64,000 nucleotides of DNA from assembly GCA_913061095.1 (NCBI GenBank), contig CAJXVM010000003.1, positions 62,001-126,000 of the forward strand, read 5' to 3'. The position numbers and the translations under genes are program-made. The notes under the pieces were generated by a model. The model did no database searches. It was not told the DNA's origin and worked only from the letters and a program-made list of their open reading frames with translations. Shown here piece by piece: positions 1 through 9,500 of the stretch; the stretch's first letter is position 1; each line of letters begins with the position of its first letter. The stretch is from an uncultured Ignavibacteria bacterium (GTDB lineage Bacteria > Bacteroidota > Ignavibacteria > SZUA-365).

Positions 1-2
1 TC

Positions 3-1874
3 CTCATATTCATCTATGGTGCCGGCACCGTGATCGCGGTGATCGGGGGATATGCGTCTCTGCGGGCGGTGCTTCCGATGGACCTCTCATGGGCGGCCGT
101 GTATTACGACACCCTTCGTCTGGCGAAGCTCGGCATGGTGGCCGGCGCCTCTGCGGGGATCGCCGTGCTGATCGTGCGTTTCGTCCGTCTGAAAGATTCC
201 ATTGCGCGAAGACAGATCGCATGGGTTGTCATCGGGGCCGGCTTCAGTGTGGTCGTCTATGCCGTGTTCTGGCTGATGACGACCTCCCCGTATGTTCGGG
301 CGCTGCTTCCGGAGGGAAGCGAACGTCTGCTCGCGCTCATTCGTATCGATGAAAGTATCCTGATCCTCTCCCTTGTGCTGACCGGTTCATTCATGGCCTT
401 CGGCATCATTCGGTACCGGTTCTTCGACATCGAGTATTTCTTCCGACGGGGCACGATATACGGACTGGTTTTTCTCGTACTGGTGCTGATTTTCAGCGTA
501 ATCATCTGGGGTATTCACCGCATCAGCGGTGACAGCCCGAATATTCTTTTCTACACCGGTTCCATTCTGGCCCTGCTGATCGATTTGCTGCTCTTCCTGC
601 CATTGCGCGATTTCATGCAGCGCATTGTCGACCGGTATTTTTTCCGGATCGAGTACGATTTCCGAACGGGATTGAAATCCCTGACCACGGAAATATCAGA
701 CGCTGTCGATGCGGAAGAAGTGGCGCGCACGATCGTCGACGGCATCGACAGCCTGATGCACCTTTACGGCGTCATGGTGATGACCGTGCACAACAAGAAG
801 GAACTCCGCGTCCTGGCTCGCAGCGGATTCCCGCGCTGGCGGTATCCGTCGATCAACGTGCATGAACAGCGGCTGCAGGCGCTGCCACGCCGTCCGCTGC
901 TGCTCACCGATGTTGTCGAGGCAGGGGCGGATGTGCGCGAAATCGCGATGCCGTTCGCAAAGCGTTACGGCGTGTCACTGATCTATACGCTTCGTGCGGA
1001 AGACGGCATGGTCCTGGGTCTGCTGGTGCTCGGTGCCAAGCGCAGCGGCACGGCTTTCACCCTCGAGGATCTCGACCTCCTGCATTCCGTCAGCGCGCAG
1101 GCCGGTCTGCATCTCGAACGGATCCGCCTGCAGGAGACACTGCTGATCGAGAAGAAAGAAGCCGAAAAGCTGCGCGAACTGAGCCAGATGAAATCGTATT
1201 TCGTATCCGGGGTTTCGCATGACCTGAAAACCCCGCTCACCTCCATCAAACTCTTCGCAGAACTGCTGGAGCAGCAGATCGCGCAGGAGGACGAAACGAA
1301 CCGGAAATACGTCGGCATCATTCAGGGGGAGTGCGACCGCCTTGCCCGCATGATCAATAACATACTCGATTTCACCAAGATCGAGCGCGGGATGATGAAA
1401 TACAGTTTCGCGCCGACCGACGTCAATGAACTTGTGCAGCACGCATACGACATCATGCAGTACCAGTTCTCGCTCGGTGGGTTCTCCTGTGACCTGTCAC
1501 TCGCGGCCGACGGCAGCAGCGTCAATGCGGACAGGGATGCCCTGATCGAAGCCGTCACAAATATTCTCGCCAATGCCATGAAGTACTCCGGCAGCGGACG
1601 GCAGATTTTTCTCCGCACGAAGAGCAACAATACCGAGATCTCAATTGAAGTAGAAGATCACGGACTGGGCATCGAGGCAGATGAGATTCCGCACCTGTTC
1701 GAACCATTCTATCGCTCACAGACCGGCGACGTGCAGAAGCACGGCGGTGTGGGGCTCGGGCTCGCGCTTGTCAAGCATATCGTCGATTCGCACAAAGGCC
1801 AGATCCACGTGCGCAGTGTCCCCGGGGAGGGAAGCACATTCACCATCTCTCTGAAAAAAATGGAGGGCGCATGA
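3..1874 (+). CDS. Membrane sensor histidine kinase with GAF domain (5' end outside window)
   Basis: Autophosphorylating sensor kinase, inner membrane. The reading frame is open from base 3, so the N-terminus lies upstream; residues below are counted from the GTG at 30. About five hydrophobic segments fill residues 1-195, followed by a GAF-like region (about 225-370). The HisKA H-box SHDLKTP has its phospho-acceptor His near residue 397. The HATPase domain shows N-box NILANAMKYS (about 511), G1 DHGLGI and G2 GVGLGLA (about 573). The multi-TM plus VDRYFFR architecture resembles ComP-type kinases. The stop overlaps the start of the next gene by 4 bases (ATGA), so the response regulator downstream is the cognate partner. 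The stimulus cannot be read from sequence. Confidence 0.93.
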   Translation, partial: LIFIYGAGTVIAVIGGYASLRAVLPMDLSWAAVYYDTLRLAKLGMVAGASAGIAVLIVRFVRLKDSIARRQIAWVVIGAGFSVVVYAVFWLMTTSPYVRALLPEGSERLLALIRIDESILILSLVLTGSFMAFGIIRYRFFDIEYFFRRGTIYGLVFLVLVLIFSVIIWGIHRISGDSPNILFYTGSILALLIDLLLFLPLRDFMQRIVDRYFFRIEYDFRTGLKSLTTEISDAVDAEEVARTIVDGIDSLMHLYGVMVMTVHNKKELRVLARSGFPRWRYPSINVHEQRLQALPRRPLLLTDVVEAGADVREIAMPFAKRYGVSLIYTLRAEDGMVLGLLVLGAKRSGTAFTLEDLDLLHSVSAQAGLHLERIRLQETLLIEKKEAEKLRELSQMKSYFVSGVSHDLKTPLTSIKLFAELLEQQIAQEDETNRKYVGIIQGECDRLARMINNILDFTKIERGMMKYSFAPTDVNELVQHAYDIMQYQFSLGGFSCDLSLAADGSSVNADRDALIEAVTNILANAMKYSGSGRQIFLRTKSNNTEISIEVEDHGLGIEADEIPHLFEPFYRSQTGDVQKHGGVGLGLALVKHIVDSHKGQIHVRSVPGEGSTFTISLKKMEGA

Positions 1875-2548
1875 AAACCGTCTTGATTATCGAGGATGAT
1901 CCTGCCATTATCACCGGACTTGAGACCAGCTTCCAGGCCGAGCATTATGAAGTGGTAACCGCCATGGATGGAGAGGAAGGATACAAAGCCGCCTGCAAGC
2001 TCCGGCCCGACCTGATCATTCTGGATCTCATGCTGCCTTCGAAAAACGGGGAGGATATCTGCCGGGATCTCCGCTCCGAGGGGATCGAATCACCCATTCT
2101 CATGCTCACCAGTAAAAGTGCCGAGATGGACAAGGTGCTCGGACTCGAACTCGGAGCCGACGATTACATGACCAAACCGTTTTCGCTTCGTGAGCTGCAT
2201 GCGCGGGCTAAGGCCCTGCTGCGCCGCACCAGGGATCTGCATGAGCCGGAGGAAGTGACGGTCGGGGATCTCTGGGTGAACCTCAAAACGCGTGAAGCAC
2301 AGAAGAACGGTGCGCCCCTGGACCTGACCGTACGGGAATTCGACGTGCTGAAATATTTCCTCATGCACCGCAATGCGGTGGTGACCCGTGACATGCTGCT
2401 CGATGAAGTCTGGGGGTATGAGCAGTATCCGACCACACGCACGGTTGACAATTACATTCTCTCCCTGCGGAAGAAAATCGAGGATACGCCGTCTGAACCA
2501 CGCTACCTGCTTACCGTGCACACGGCCGGATATCGCTTCGTCGGATAA
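1871..2548 (+). CDS. OmpR/PhoB-family response regulator
   Basis: DNA-binding response regulator of 225 residues, the normal length for the family. The receiver domain (about 1-120) has the acidic pair EDD near residues 8-10, phospho-acceptor Asp52 in LIILDLMLPS and the conserved Lys in TKPFS. The C-terminal winged helix (about 130-225) includes LTVREFDVLKYF and the recognition region TRTVDNYILSLRKKIE. The start codon overlaps the stop of the histidine kinase, so the two are translationally coupled and form a two-component pair. No target sites can be assigned. Confidence 0.95.
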   Translation: MKTVLIIEDDPAIITGLETSFQAEHYEVVTAMDGEEGYKAACKLRPDLIILDLMLPSKNGEDICRDLRSEGIESPILMLTSKSAEMDKVLGLELGADDYMTKPFSLRELHARAKALLRRTRDLHEPEEVTVGDLWVNLKTREAQKNGAPLDLTVREFDVLKYFLMHRNAVVTRDMLLDEVWGYEQYPTTRTVDNYILSLRKKIEDTPSEPRYLLTVHTAGYRFVG

Positions 2549-2623
2549 TCCATCTGAAAATTATGATTTCCGCTTACCGGCTTCTATTTTTCGTTTGCGT
2601 AACACACTGCCGGTAATGCGCCC

Positions 2624-3631
2624 GTGACATCCAACCTCAAAGTGCTGCTCGCCCTCGGGCTGATGGTCAGTCTGCTGATCATCGGAACGCTCGGGTACGC
2701 CATCCTCGAAGGGTACGGGTTCATTGATGCGCTCTACATGGCGGTGATTACGCTTGGCACCGTGGGCTATCGCGAGGTGCAGCCGCTGAGTGAGCCCGGC
2801 AAACTTTTTACCATTTTTCTCATCATCGCGGGAATCGGAACGGTGGCCTATGCGGTCACCCAGGTGGTGGAATATCTGATCAGTACGATTGTTTTCCGGA
2901 GGAAACGCATGGAACGCATGATCGCGAAACTCAGCGACCACGTCATTATCTGCGGCTATGGCCGCATCGGTGAGCAGGTCGCTTCCCGTCTGCAGGCACG
3001 CGGCGTGGCCTTCGTCATCATCGAGCGGGAGGAAGCAGTTCTCGAGCGGCTCGATGCCCTTGGGTTCCTGTATGTGGACGGCAATGCCACAAACGACACC
3101 TCGCTGCAGAATGCGCAGATCCAGAGTGCGAGCACGATCGTCGCCACGCTGCCGACGGACGCCGACAACGTATATGTCGCTCTCTCTGCAAGGAACCTGC
3201 GTCCGGATATCCGCATCATTGCGCGGGCAAGCGATGCGATCTCAGCCACCAAGGTCAAGCAGGCCGGCGCCGACAAAGTGATTTCTCCCTACGACATCGG
3301 CGGTCGATACATCGCGAATGCCGTCCTGCGTCCGCATGTCGTCAATTTCATGGATGTCGTGAACTCCTCGAACGAGGCGGCGACCGGAAGCCTTGAAATC
3401 GAGGAACTGCGCGTGACTCCGCACTGTAACTATGCAAACATGGCACTGCGTGACACGAATATTCGGTCGGAACTGAATATCATCGTCCTTGCCGTCCGCA
3501 CGCCCGACGGTGAATTCGAATACAATCCTTCTCCCGACACCATCCTCGTCCCAGACAGCATGTTGATCTGCATCGGTATGGCCAGCAAACTCGACCGTCT
3601 CGCGAAACAGCTCGGTGTGGTTGAGGAATGA
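2624..3631 (+). CDS. Two-TM potassium channel with cytoplasmic RCK/TrkA domain
   Basis: Probable K+ channel of the MthK-like type, 335 residues, GTG start. TM1 lies at about residues 5-25, a pore loop at about 38-52 and TM2 at about 58-82. A TrkA-N Rossmann domain follows (HVIICGYGRIGEQVA, about 106-120, a nucleotide-binding GxGxxG), then a TrkA-C-like domain (about 250-335). The selectivity filter reads TVGYREV rather than the textbook TVGYGD. The GY is kept and related two-TM channels vary here, so the gene is probably functional, but ion selectivity is not certain. It stands alone after the two-component pair. Confidence 0.88.
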   Translation: MTSNLKVLLALGLMVSLLIIGTLGYAILEGYGFIDALYMAVITLGTVGYREVQPLSEPGKLFTIFLIIAGIGTVAYAVTQVVEYLISTIVFRRKRMERMIAKLSDHVIICGYGRIGEQVASRLQARGVAFVIIEREEAVLERLDALGFLYVDGNATNDTSLQNAQIQSASTIVATLPTDADNVYVALSARNLRPDIRIIARASDAISATKVKQAGADKVISPYDIGGRYIANAVLRPHVVNFMDVVNSSNEAATGSLEIEELRVTPHCNYANMALRDTNIRSELNIIVLAVRTPDGEFEYNPSPDTILVPDSMLICIGMASKLDRLAKQLGVVEE

Positions 3632-3686
3632 CTGCGGACGCTGCGGGACGCGTTTCCTCATACCAGTCTCGCGGCCTGCGCTCGTC

Positions 3687-3709
3687 CTGCTCGCGAAGCG
3701 ATCGAGCAG
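3687..3709 (+). other. Hairpin downstream of channel gene
   Basis: CTGCTCG and CGAGCAG form a 7-bp perfect stem around a 9-base loop, 56 bases after the channel stop codon. There is no T-run, so it is not a classical intrinsic terminator. It may stabilise or process the 3' end. Confidence 0.35.
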
Positions 3710-3808
3710 AAGCGTCATGTGCGGCGGAGACGGACGGGAAATTCCCGATAGTGATTGAGCCGAACGTACCAGAGGGATTCGGCGCATTTCACGCCAGTGA
3801 CACGTCGC

Positions 3809-3837
3809 TTGACTTCCATCGACGGACAGTCTATATT
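3809..3837 (+). promoter_or_regulatory. Promoter of tRNA-Gly
   Basis: -35 TTGACT (3809-3814), 17-base spacer and -10 TATATT (3832-3837). The -10 ends 14 bases before the mature tRNA 5' end, as expected for a short tRNA leader. Confidence 0.8.
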
Positions 3838-3851
3838 TTCTGAAAATATTC

Positions 3852-3924
3852 GCGGGTGTAACTCAGTTGGTAGAGTGTCAGCTTCCCAAGCTGAATGTCG
3901 CGGGTTCGAGTCCCGTCTCCCGCT
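3852..3924 (+). tRNA. tRNA-Gly(CCC)
   Basis: A cloverleaf can be drawn: acceptor GCGGGTG / CTCCCGC, D-loop with AGTTGGTAGA, anticodon stem TCAGC / GCTGA enclosing loop TTCCCAA (anticodon CCC), and T-loop TTCGAGT. Discriminator base is T and CCA is not encoded. The sixth acceptor pair is a U-U mismatch; the other six pairs are canonical. A promoter lies immediately upstream and a strong terminator downstream. Confidence 0.93.
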
Positions 3925-3931
3925 CTCCCGG

Positions 3932-3966
3932 AACGCTCCACGCTACACGCTGGAGCGTTTTCTGTT
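3932..3966 (+). terminator. Intrinsic terminator of tRNA-Gly
   Basis: AACGCTCCA (3932-3940) pairs perfectly with TGGAGCGTT (3951-3959) across a 10-base loop, followed by a T-rich tail. Confidence 0.8.
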
Positions 3967-3973
3967 AACCGGG

Positions 3974-4007
3974 TAAAAAAAAACGCCCCGCGTGCCGGCG
4001 GGACGTT
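3974..4007 (-). terminator. Intrinsic terminator of candidate small RNA
   Basis: Read on the minus strand, AACGTCCCGC and GCGGGGCGTT form a GC-rich stem (one bulge or mismatch) followed by nine T. No protein gene ends here on that strand. Confidence 0.8.
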
Positions 4008-4211
4008 TCATCCACGAGGTGATGCCGCTTGTAGTAAGCGCCATCGGGGTCGGGTTACGACGCGTTTCCGCTCCGTAACCACGCTCTGATGCGATGCCTC
4101 CAGTAAACCCTCCACGACCTGGAGGCATGGTGAATCTTCAAAAATTCCGATGGACCAAATTTGGAGCCGCAGGACCTTTCCCACGGATGGGTAAAGACAG
4201 TCACATGGTTT
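3974..4211 (-). ncRNA. Candidate structured small RNA, about 238 nt, unknown class
   Basis: A complete transcription unit is visible on the minus strand in the gap between tRNA-Gly and purM. It has a consensus promoter (4218-4246) and a strong intrinsic terminator (3974-4007). Between them are several clean hairpins: TGCCTCCAG/CTGGAGGCA, GGTTACG/CGTAACC, and CGCTT/AAGCG nested in a GATG/CATC stem. Together they suggest a folded non-coding RNA. I compared it by eye with 6S, SRP, tmRNA and RNase P hallmarks and saw no match. A 61-codon frame runs through the region but reads straight across the terminator and has no evident ribosome site, so I do not call it coding. Class and function are unknown. 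Confidence 0.6.
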
Positions 4212-4217
4212 AGAGTG

Positions 4218-4246
4218 AATATAAGTCACATGTGACATATTTTCAA
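4218..4246 (-). promoter_or_regulatory. Promoter of candidate small RNA with palindrome in the spacer
   Basis: Minus-strand -35 TTGAAA (4241-4246), exactly 17 bases, -10 TATATT (4218-4223). The spacer contains the perfect 12-bp palindrome GTCACATGTGAC (4225-4236). A second GTCACATG half lies at 4200-4207, just inside the transcript. This is the expected layout for repression by a dimeric regulator. The regulator is unknown. Confidence 0.7.
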
Positions 4247-4377
4247 CACCTGGGCAAATTTTCTGGATTATTTTTTCCGCGAGACCATGAACGATAATAC
4301 CGATGCCAAGAGGATCTTTTCTTGCTTCTGATCAGTTGGTCGTCTAATTTGAGAGTTTTACGGAAATGGAGTCTTTT
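4247..4377. other. Intergenic stretch before purM
   Basis: AT-rich upstream region of purM. Apart from the purM ribosome site (GGAG at 4368-4371) I see no convincing promoter or regulatory structure. Confidence 0.5.
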
Positions 4378-5373
4378 GTGAGTCTTACGTATAAAAATGC
4401 AGGTGTCGATATCGATTCCGGGAATGAACTGGTGCGCCGCATCGCGGGACGCGTCAAAAGTACGCATGGACCGCGCGTGCTGACCGGAATCGGTGGCTTC
4501 GGCGCACTCTACGATGCGGGTTTCCCCGACATGCACGAACCGGTCCTTGTCTCGAGTGTAGACGGCGTCGGCACAAAGCTGAAAATCGCCGCGATGGCGG
4601 GCCGTCATCACACTGTCGGACAGGATCTCGTCAATCACTGTATCAATGACATCCTCACCACCGGTGCGCGTCCTCTTTTCTTCATGGATTATTTCGCCAC
4701 CGGCCGACTCGATCCCGACGTCGCCGAGCAGGTGATCGAAGGATTCGTGATCGCGTGCCGCGAAAACGACTGCGCCCTGATCGGCGGCGAGACTGCGGAA
4801 ATGCCGGGGATGTACGCCCCGAACGAGTACGATATCGCCGGCACCATCATCGGCGTGGTGGAAAAAAGCCGCATCCTGCGCAGGGAAATGGTGCAGAAAG
4901 ACGACGTGCTCATCGGACTTCCGTCAACCGGACTCCACACAAACGGCTATTCCCTTGCACGTGCGGCGCTGCTCCCCCACTTTTCACTCGATGCACATTT
5001 TGAAGATCTCGGCGGGACACTCGCTGACGCTCTTCTCGCCGTCCATCGCTCCTACGGTCCGCTCCTGCAGCCCCTCCTCGAAAAAGAACTCTTCCATGGC
5101 CTCTCGCACATCACCGGCGGTGGCATCGTCGGCAATACGGGACGCATCATCCCGGACGACCTCGCTCTTGAGATCGACTGGGACGCCTGGGAATGGCCGC
5201 GCATTTTCTCGATGATTCAGGAACTGGGAGAGGTGCCTGTTGAAGACATGCGGCGGACCTTCAATCTCGGCATTGGAATGATCTGTGTCGTTGATCCAGC
5301 ATCGAAGGACGAAGTTCTCAATGCGCTGTCTGACGAAAATCCCGTCGTCGTCGGACGCGTCAGCGCCGCATAG
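4378..5373 (+). CDS. purM: Phosphoribosylformylglycinamidine cyclo-ligase (AIR synthase)
   Basis: Fifth step of de novo purine synthesis: ATP-dependent closure of FGAM to AIR. At 331 residues it matches the family. Recognisable blocks are SLTYKNAGVDIDSGN at the N-terminus, GIGGFGALYD, the nucleotide/Mg loop SSVDGVGTKLKIA, LIGGETAEMPGMY, GLPSTGLHTNGYSLAR and HITGGGIVGNTGRIIP. I prefer the GTG at 4378 over the upstream ATG at 4366: GGAG sits 6 bases before the GTG, and the family typically begins with a short M-S-x-x-Y-K-x-A-G-V sequence. It stands alone on the plus strand and converges with the next gene. Confidence 0.96.
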   Translation: MSLTYKNAGVDIDSGNELVRRIAGRVKSTHGPRVLTGIGGFGALYDAGFPDMHEPVLVSSVDGVGTKLKIAAMAGRHHTVGQDLVNHCINDILTTGARPLFFMDYFATGRLDPDVAEQVIEGFVIACRENDCALIGGETAEMPGMYAPNEYDIAGTIIGVVEKSRILRREMVQKDDVLIGLPSTGLHTNGYSLARAALLPHFSLDAHFEDLGGTLADALLAVHRSYGPLLQPLLEKELFHGLSHITGGGIVGNTGRIIPDDLALEIDWDAWEWPRIFSMIQELGEVPVEDMRRTFNLGIGMICVVDPASKDEVLNALSDENPVVVGRVSAA

Positions 5374-5420
5374 GGTCAGCACCGGATAGGATCAGCACCG
5401 GATAGGATCAGCACCGGACA
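5373..5420. repeat. Three 16-bp tandem repeats after purM
   Basis: Three head-to-tail units of GGATCAGCACCGGATA (first begins GGGT, last ends GACA) fill the gap between the converging purM and the unknown minus-strand gene. Probably a slippage-prone minisatellite; no function is evident. Confidence 0.85.
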
Positions 5421-5424
5421 GGGG

Positions 5425-6375
5425 TCAGCCTGCCTTGGCGAGCGACAGCCGCTCCAGGGCCCGGTCGATGCAACTGTTGGCGGCTGCGCCGTCACCGCTG
5501 CGTTTCCAGTCATGCAGCAACGCCGCGAAGGCATCGAAGGGAAGTTCATCCCATCGCAGCTTGGGGTTACGAATAAAATCACAGACGAGATCCCGAACGC
5601 CATCCGCATCCGATGTATTCAGGGATGAGAGAAACGTCATCATGGCATGCTGATCGCCGTACATGCCCGCCACACGCAGCACGTAGCGAAGGGCGTCATA
5701 GACATGCGGATCGTCGAGAAAGGCACAGCCCGCGCGCACGAGACGATAGGCGATGTCACTGAGTTCCGGCTCCTCACCGAGGATCCGTGCCGCGACACCG
5801 AGCGGAATCAGCCTGCGCCATCGACGGGAAGAATCCAGCAGCGCGGCAAGCTCTCCGTAACTGTCGAGGAAGTGCTGCTGATAGTGATCAACCAGCGCGT
5901 AGGAAATGAGATTCCTGGCATCCACCCAGTCGACACTCATATCAATCAATTCGATGACCGACGACGTCTTCAGGGGCTGCTGCTGCACGTAACTTCCGGC
6001 CACCATCGCGGCAATTTTCCGCAGGTGAATGACTCCATAGCGATACCCGTGCGATGTCCCTATTGCATTGGCCTGCGGGATCGTTACGACGTGAAGCGGC
6101 GCCGCTTCCCACAGCCAGCATGCAAAATCGAAGCCATTCGGCGGAAGCCCCGCGAAGCCCTCCTTCATTGCCTCGGCGATACGGCGGGCCATGATCCAGG
6201 CCGTCAGATAGCGGTCACCGATGCGCGGCGGACGTTCAAGCTGGTTGATGATGTCCGCCAGCACCTCTTCGAAGGCACCATCGTTGACGGCCAGACTGTT
6301 CGCTATGTTGCGGTCAAACAACGCGCGGGCAGTCTTCTCATCAGGCGATAATGGATGTTGACTGAAAGATATCAT
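5425..6375 (-). CDS. Hypothetical protein, 316 aa
   Basis: I do not recognise a family. The predicted protein is soluble, without signal peptide or membrane segments, and looks largely alpha-helical (alternating short amphipathic stretches that would suit a helical-repeat fold). The N-terminus MISFSQHPLSPDEKTARALF suggests the ATG at 6375. A longer frame begins with TTG at 6420 but lacks a ribosome site. It is a single gene between purM (converging) and the NuoG-like operon (same strand, 168 bases away). Codon use looks like the neighbours, supporting a real gene. Confidence 0.7.
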   Translation of the reverse strand: MISFSQHPLSPDEKTARALFDRNIANSLAVNDGAFEEVLADIINQLERPPRIGDRYLTAWIMARRIAEAMKEGFAGLPPNGFDFACWLWEAAPLHVVTIPQANAIGTSHGYRYGVIHLRKIAAMVAGSYVQQQPLKTSSVIELIDMSVDWVDARNLISYALVDHYQQHFLDSYGELAALLDSSRRWRRLIPLGVAARILGEEPELSDIAYRLVRAGCAFLDDPHVYDALRYVLRVAGMYGDQHAMMTFLSSLNTSDADGVRDLVCDFIRNPKLRWDELPFDAFAALLHDWKRSGDGAAANSCIDRALERLSLAKAG

Positions 6376-6479
6376 GGCGATCTGTACCCGTAAGATAGGA
6401 CATCGGGGATGAAAGCACAAAACCGCGCCGGGAATCGCCGCGCAGGGCCGGCAGCACAGGTGTCAATGCGAATAGCGCA

Positions 6480-6510
6480 AAGCGCAGGACCCATGGCAGG
6501 CCCTGCGCTT
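6480..6510 (-). terminator. Candidate 3' hairpin of the NuoG-like operon
   Basis: AAGCGCAGG and CCTGCGCTT form a 9-bp perfect stem around a 13-base loop, located 33 bases past the stop codon at 6543. There is no long T-run, so it could be a processing or stabilising hairpin rather than an efficient intrinsic terminator. Confidence 0.45.
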
Positions 6511-6542
6511 CGCTCACGATGGGATATTATGCACTTCCGCCA

Positions 6543-9500
6543 TCAGGCCTCGATCATCGTCATGCGCTCGTTCATGCGCGCGTCGATTTCGAGTACGGCC
6601 GGGACCTTCGCGCTGGTCGGCAGAACCTGGTCGGAGTACAGCACGAAGTGCGCCTTGCCGTCCGATGTCGGGAACGTGCGGTCGATACGGCCCTCGAGTC
6701 CCTGCTGGCGGATGAATGACATCATCTCGGCAGAAAGATCCTCGTAGCCCGTAAAGGATGGTTCGAGGCCTTCCATTTCCAGCAGCTTCCGCAGAATCTC
6801 GATATTCGACATGCCGTTCGAGGGTTCGCCGATCGGATTGGTCTGCTGACGGATGCCGGCCCAGTTGGTCAGGTGTCCCTCGCTCTCGAGATAGCCGGAA
6901 AGCGGCAGGAACACGTCTGCCATCTGCGCAGTCTCGGTCATGAACATGTCCGCGACGACGAGGAATTCGAGATTGTTGGCGAAGGAGTTGTAATCCTCCG
7001 AGGCCGCCGGATTCTCACCGAAGATGAAGGCACCGCGGATCTTGTCCTCACGGATCTTCCGCGGCAGGTTCGTACCGCTCGCGACGACCTCGCTGATGTC
7101 ATGCTTCCAGAAGCGGTTGACAGCGTCGAGGATACGCGTGTTCCTGATGCTTGCTCCACCCGGCAGAAGCTGGCGGTCGAAGCCCGCCACCGTCATGCCG
7201 GTGTGGTTGCATTCATTTGTGAACAGCGCGATGCCGGAACCTTCCACGCCGACCCGTCCGAGCAGCATCATCAGCGTTGTGAGCGCCTTGAGATCCTCGC
7301 TCGCACGGTCGAGACGGCTGTCGAGATTGTACCACGCCACGATCTTCTTCCCGGGATCGGAGAGAAGCGCAACCATGGTGCGGATACGGTCCTCCGGCAC
7401 GCCCGAAACCAGCGCCACTTCGTGCAGGTCGATATCCTGCAGCTTGTCGCGCACCTGCTCGTAGTTCACCGTGCGACGCGCAACGAAATCCTCATTGACG
7501 GCGCCCGTGCGGATCAGCTCGGCGATAATGCCGTTGAGCAGCTTCGTGGCCGTGCCGCGACGCGGATCGGCCCAGACGGTGGCGTGCGGGACGAGATCGA
7601 TCTCGGCGGAATTGATAACGATTGCTTCCGCGCCCTGGCGCATGCGCCGCTTGACACGCCACCCCATGACGGGATTCTCGATCGTCGGATTGCCGCCGAG
7701 GAAGAGATACAGATCGGCGCTTTCAAGCTCCTCGACGCCGACACTGGAGAGCGTAGAGCCGAGCATGTCGTCGAGTGCGTGATAGTCCGCGCCACTGACC
7801 ATCTTGTAGAAGGAGGTGAGGTTATTGGTCCCCAGCGCGGTGCGCGCGTAGCGTCCGGCGAGATACAGCTCCTCGTCCGTGAGCTTGGGCGAAGCGGAAA
7901 CCAGCATGGAATCCGCACCGTAATCCTCGAGAATGCGCTGCCGGCCTTTATGGATGGCCTCGAACGCCTCATCCCAGCTGACCTCGACAAGCTCGCCGTC
8001 CTTGCGCACCATCGGCTTCTTGACACGGCTGCCGTCGAGATAATGCTGATAGCCGAAACGGCCGCGTACACAGAGTTCGCCGTAGTTCGGCGCGACATCG
8101 GGCGGCGCACCGACGACGTAGAACAGGTCGGGAGCCTTCACCTTGACGGTGACATTGCAGCCGACCGAGCAATAGTTGCAGACGTTGAAGACGGCATCCA
8201 TCTGCCAGGGACCAGAGCGGCGGAACGGCATGCGTTCGACCAGCGTGCCGGTGGGACACACGTCGATGCAGTTGCCGCAGGAAACGCAGTTCGTTTCATG
8301 GAGGGCCTTCTCCATTGCCGGCTTCACGATCGTGCGGAATCCGCGGTTGACAAAGCCGAGCGCCGCCACGTTCAGGATGTCCTTGCAGGTATTGACGCAG
8401 CGTCCGCAGTTGATGCACTTGTTCGAGTCGATCTTGATGAAGGGATGGCGTGTATCCACTTTGTAGCGGTTGAATTCGCCGACAAAACGCGTCTGATCGA
8501 CGCCGTACTCGGTGCAGTAATCCTGCAGACGGCAGGAAAGACCCGCGTCACAGCCGCACTCAGCACAGCGCAGCGCTTCCTCGAACGCCGTCGAATCGTC
8601 GTAGGCTTTCTCCACCTCGCCGAAACCCTTGAGGCGCTCGGCGACCGGCACTTCCTCGGCGTGATGGCGCGTGCTTTCGGCGACCTGGGGAATGTCGTCC
8701 CGCGTCAGCTTGTGGAAGTTGTCGCGCTTGCTTTCGAAACGATCGACGAGCGGATCGGCGACACCGGTCTGCACATACTTGTCGATGGCACGCGCGGCCA
8801 TCCGTCCCGCTGCAATGGCGTCGATGGCGTCGGCAGGACCGGTGACCACATCACCGCCGGAGAATACACCCGGACGATCCGTCGCGAATGTGCCTTCCTT
8901 CGCTTCGATCGTCTTCCACTTCGTGACCTGAATGCTCTCGTCGCCTTCAACACCCTCGAGCGAGGGCTCCTGGCCAATGGCGGATATCACCCAGTCACAG
9001 TCCAGCGTGTACTCCGATCCGTCGATCTTGACGGGACGGCGCCGTCCGCTGTCATCGGGCTCGCCAAGCTCCATGCGGAGGCACTCCATGGATTTCATCC
9101 TGCCGTCCTCGACGTTCACACGCACGGGAGCAGCGAGGAATTCCATCTTCACACCCTCTTCCTCTGCTGCGACGATTTCCATCTCATTGGCGGGCATCTC
9201 CTTGCGCGTGCGACGGTACAGCAGGATGACTTCATCCGCGCCGAGGCGCAGCGAGGTGCGCGCCGCATCAATGGCAGTGTTGCCGCCGCCGACCACGACA
9301 ACGCGTCCCTTGATGTCCGGATGGGTCTTCATTTCCACGTTCCGCAGAAAATCGACGCCGCTGAGCACGCCTTCCGATTCTTCGTTCTCGACCCGCATCG
9401 GCTTGCCGATCTGCGCGCCGAGTGCGACGAACACCGAACGGAATCCCTGGTCGAAGAGATCGTCCATCGAGAAATCCTTCCCGAGCATGCGCTCGGTGTG

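Noticed and set aside
3943-4128. 61-codon frame on the minus strand in the tRNA-Gly/purM gap
   Set aside because: It reads through the strong terminator and has no convincing ribosome site; the hairpins argue for non-coding RNA.
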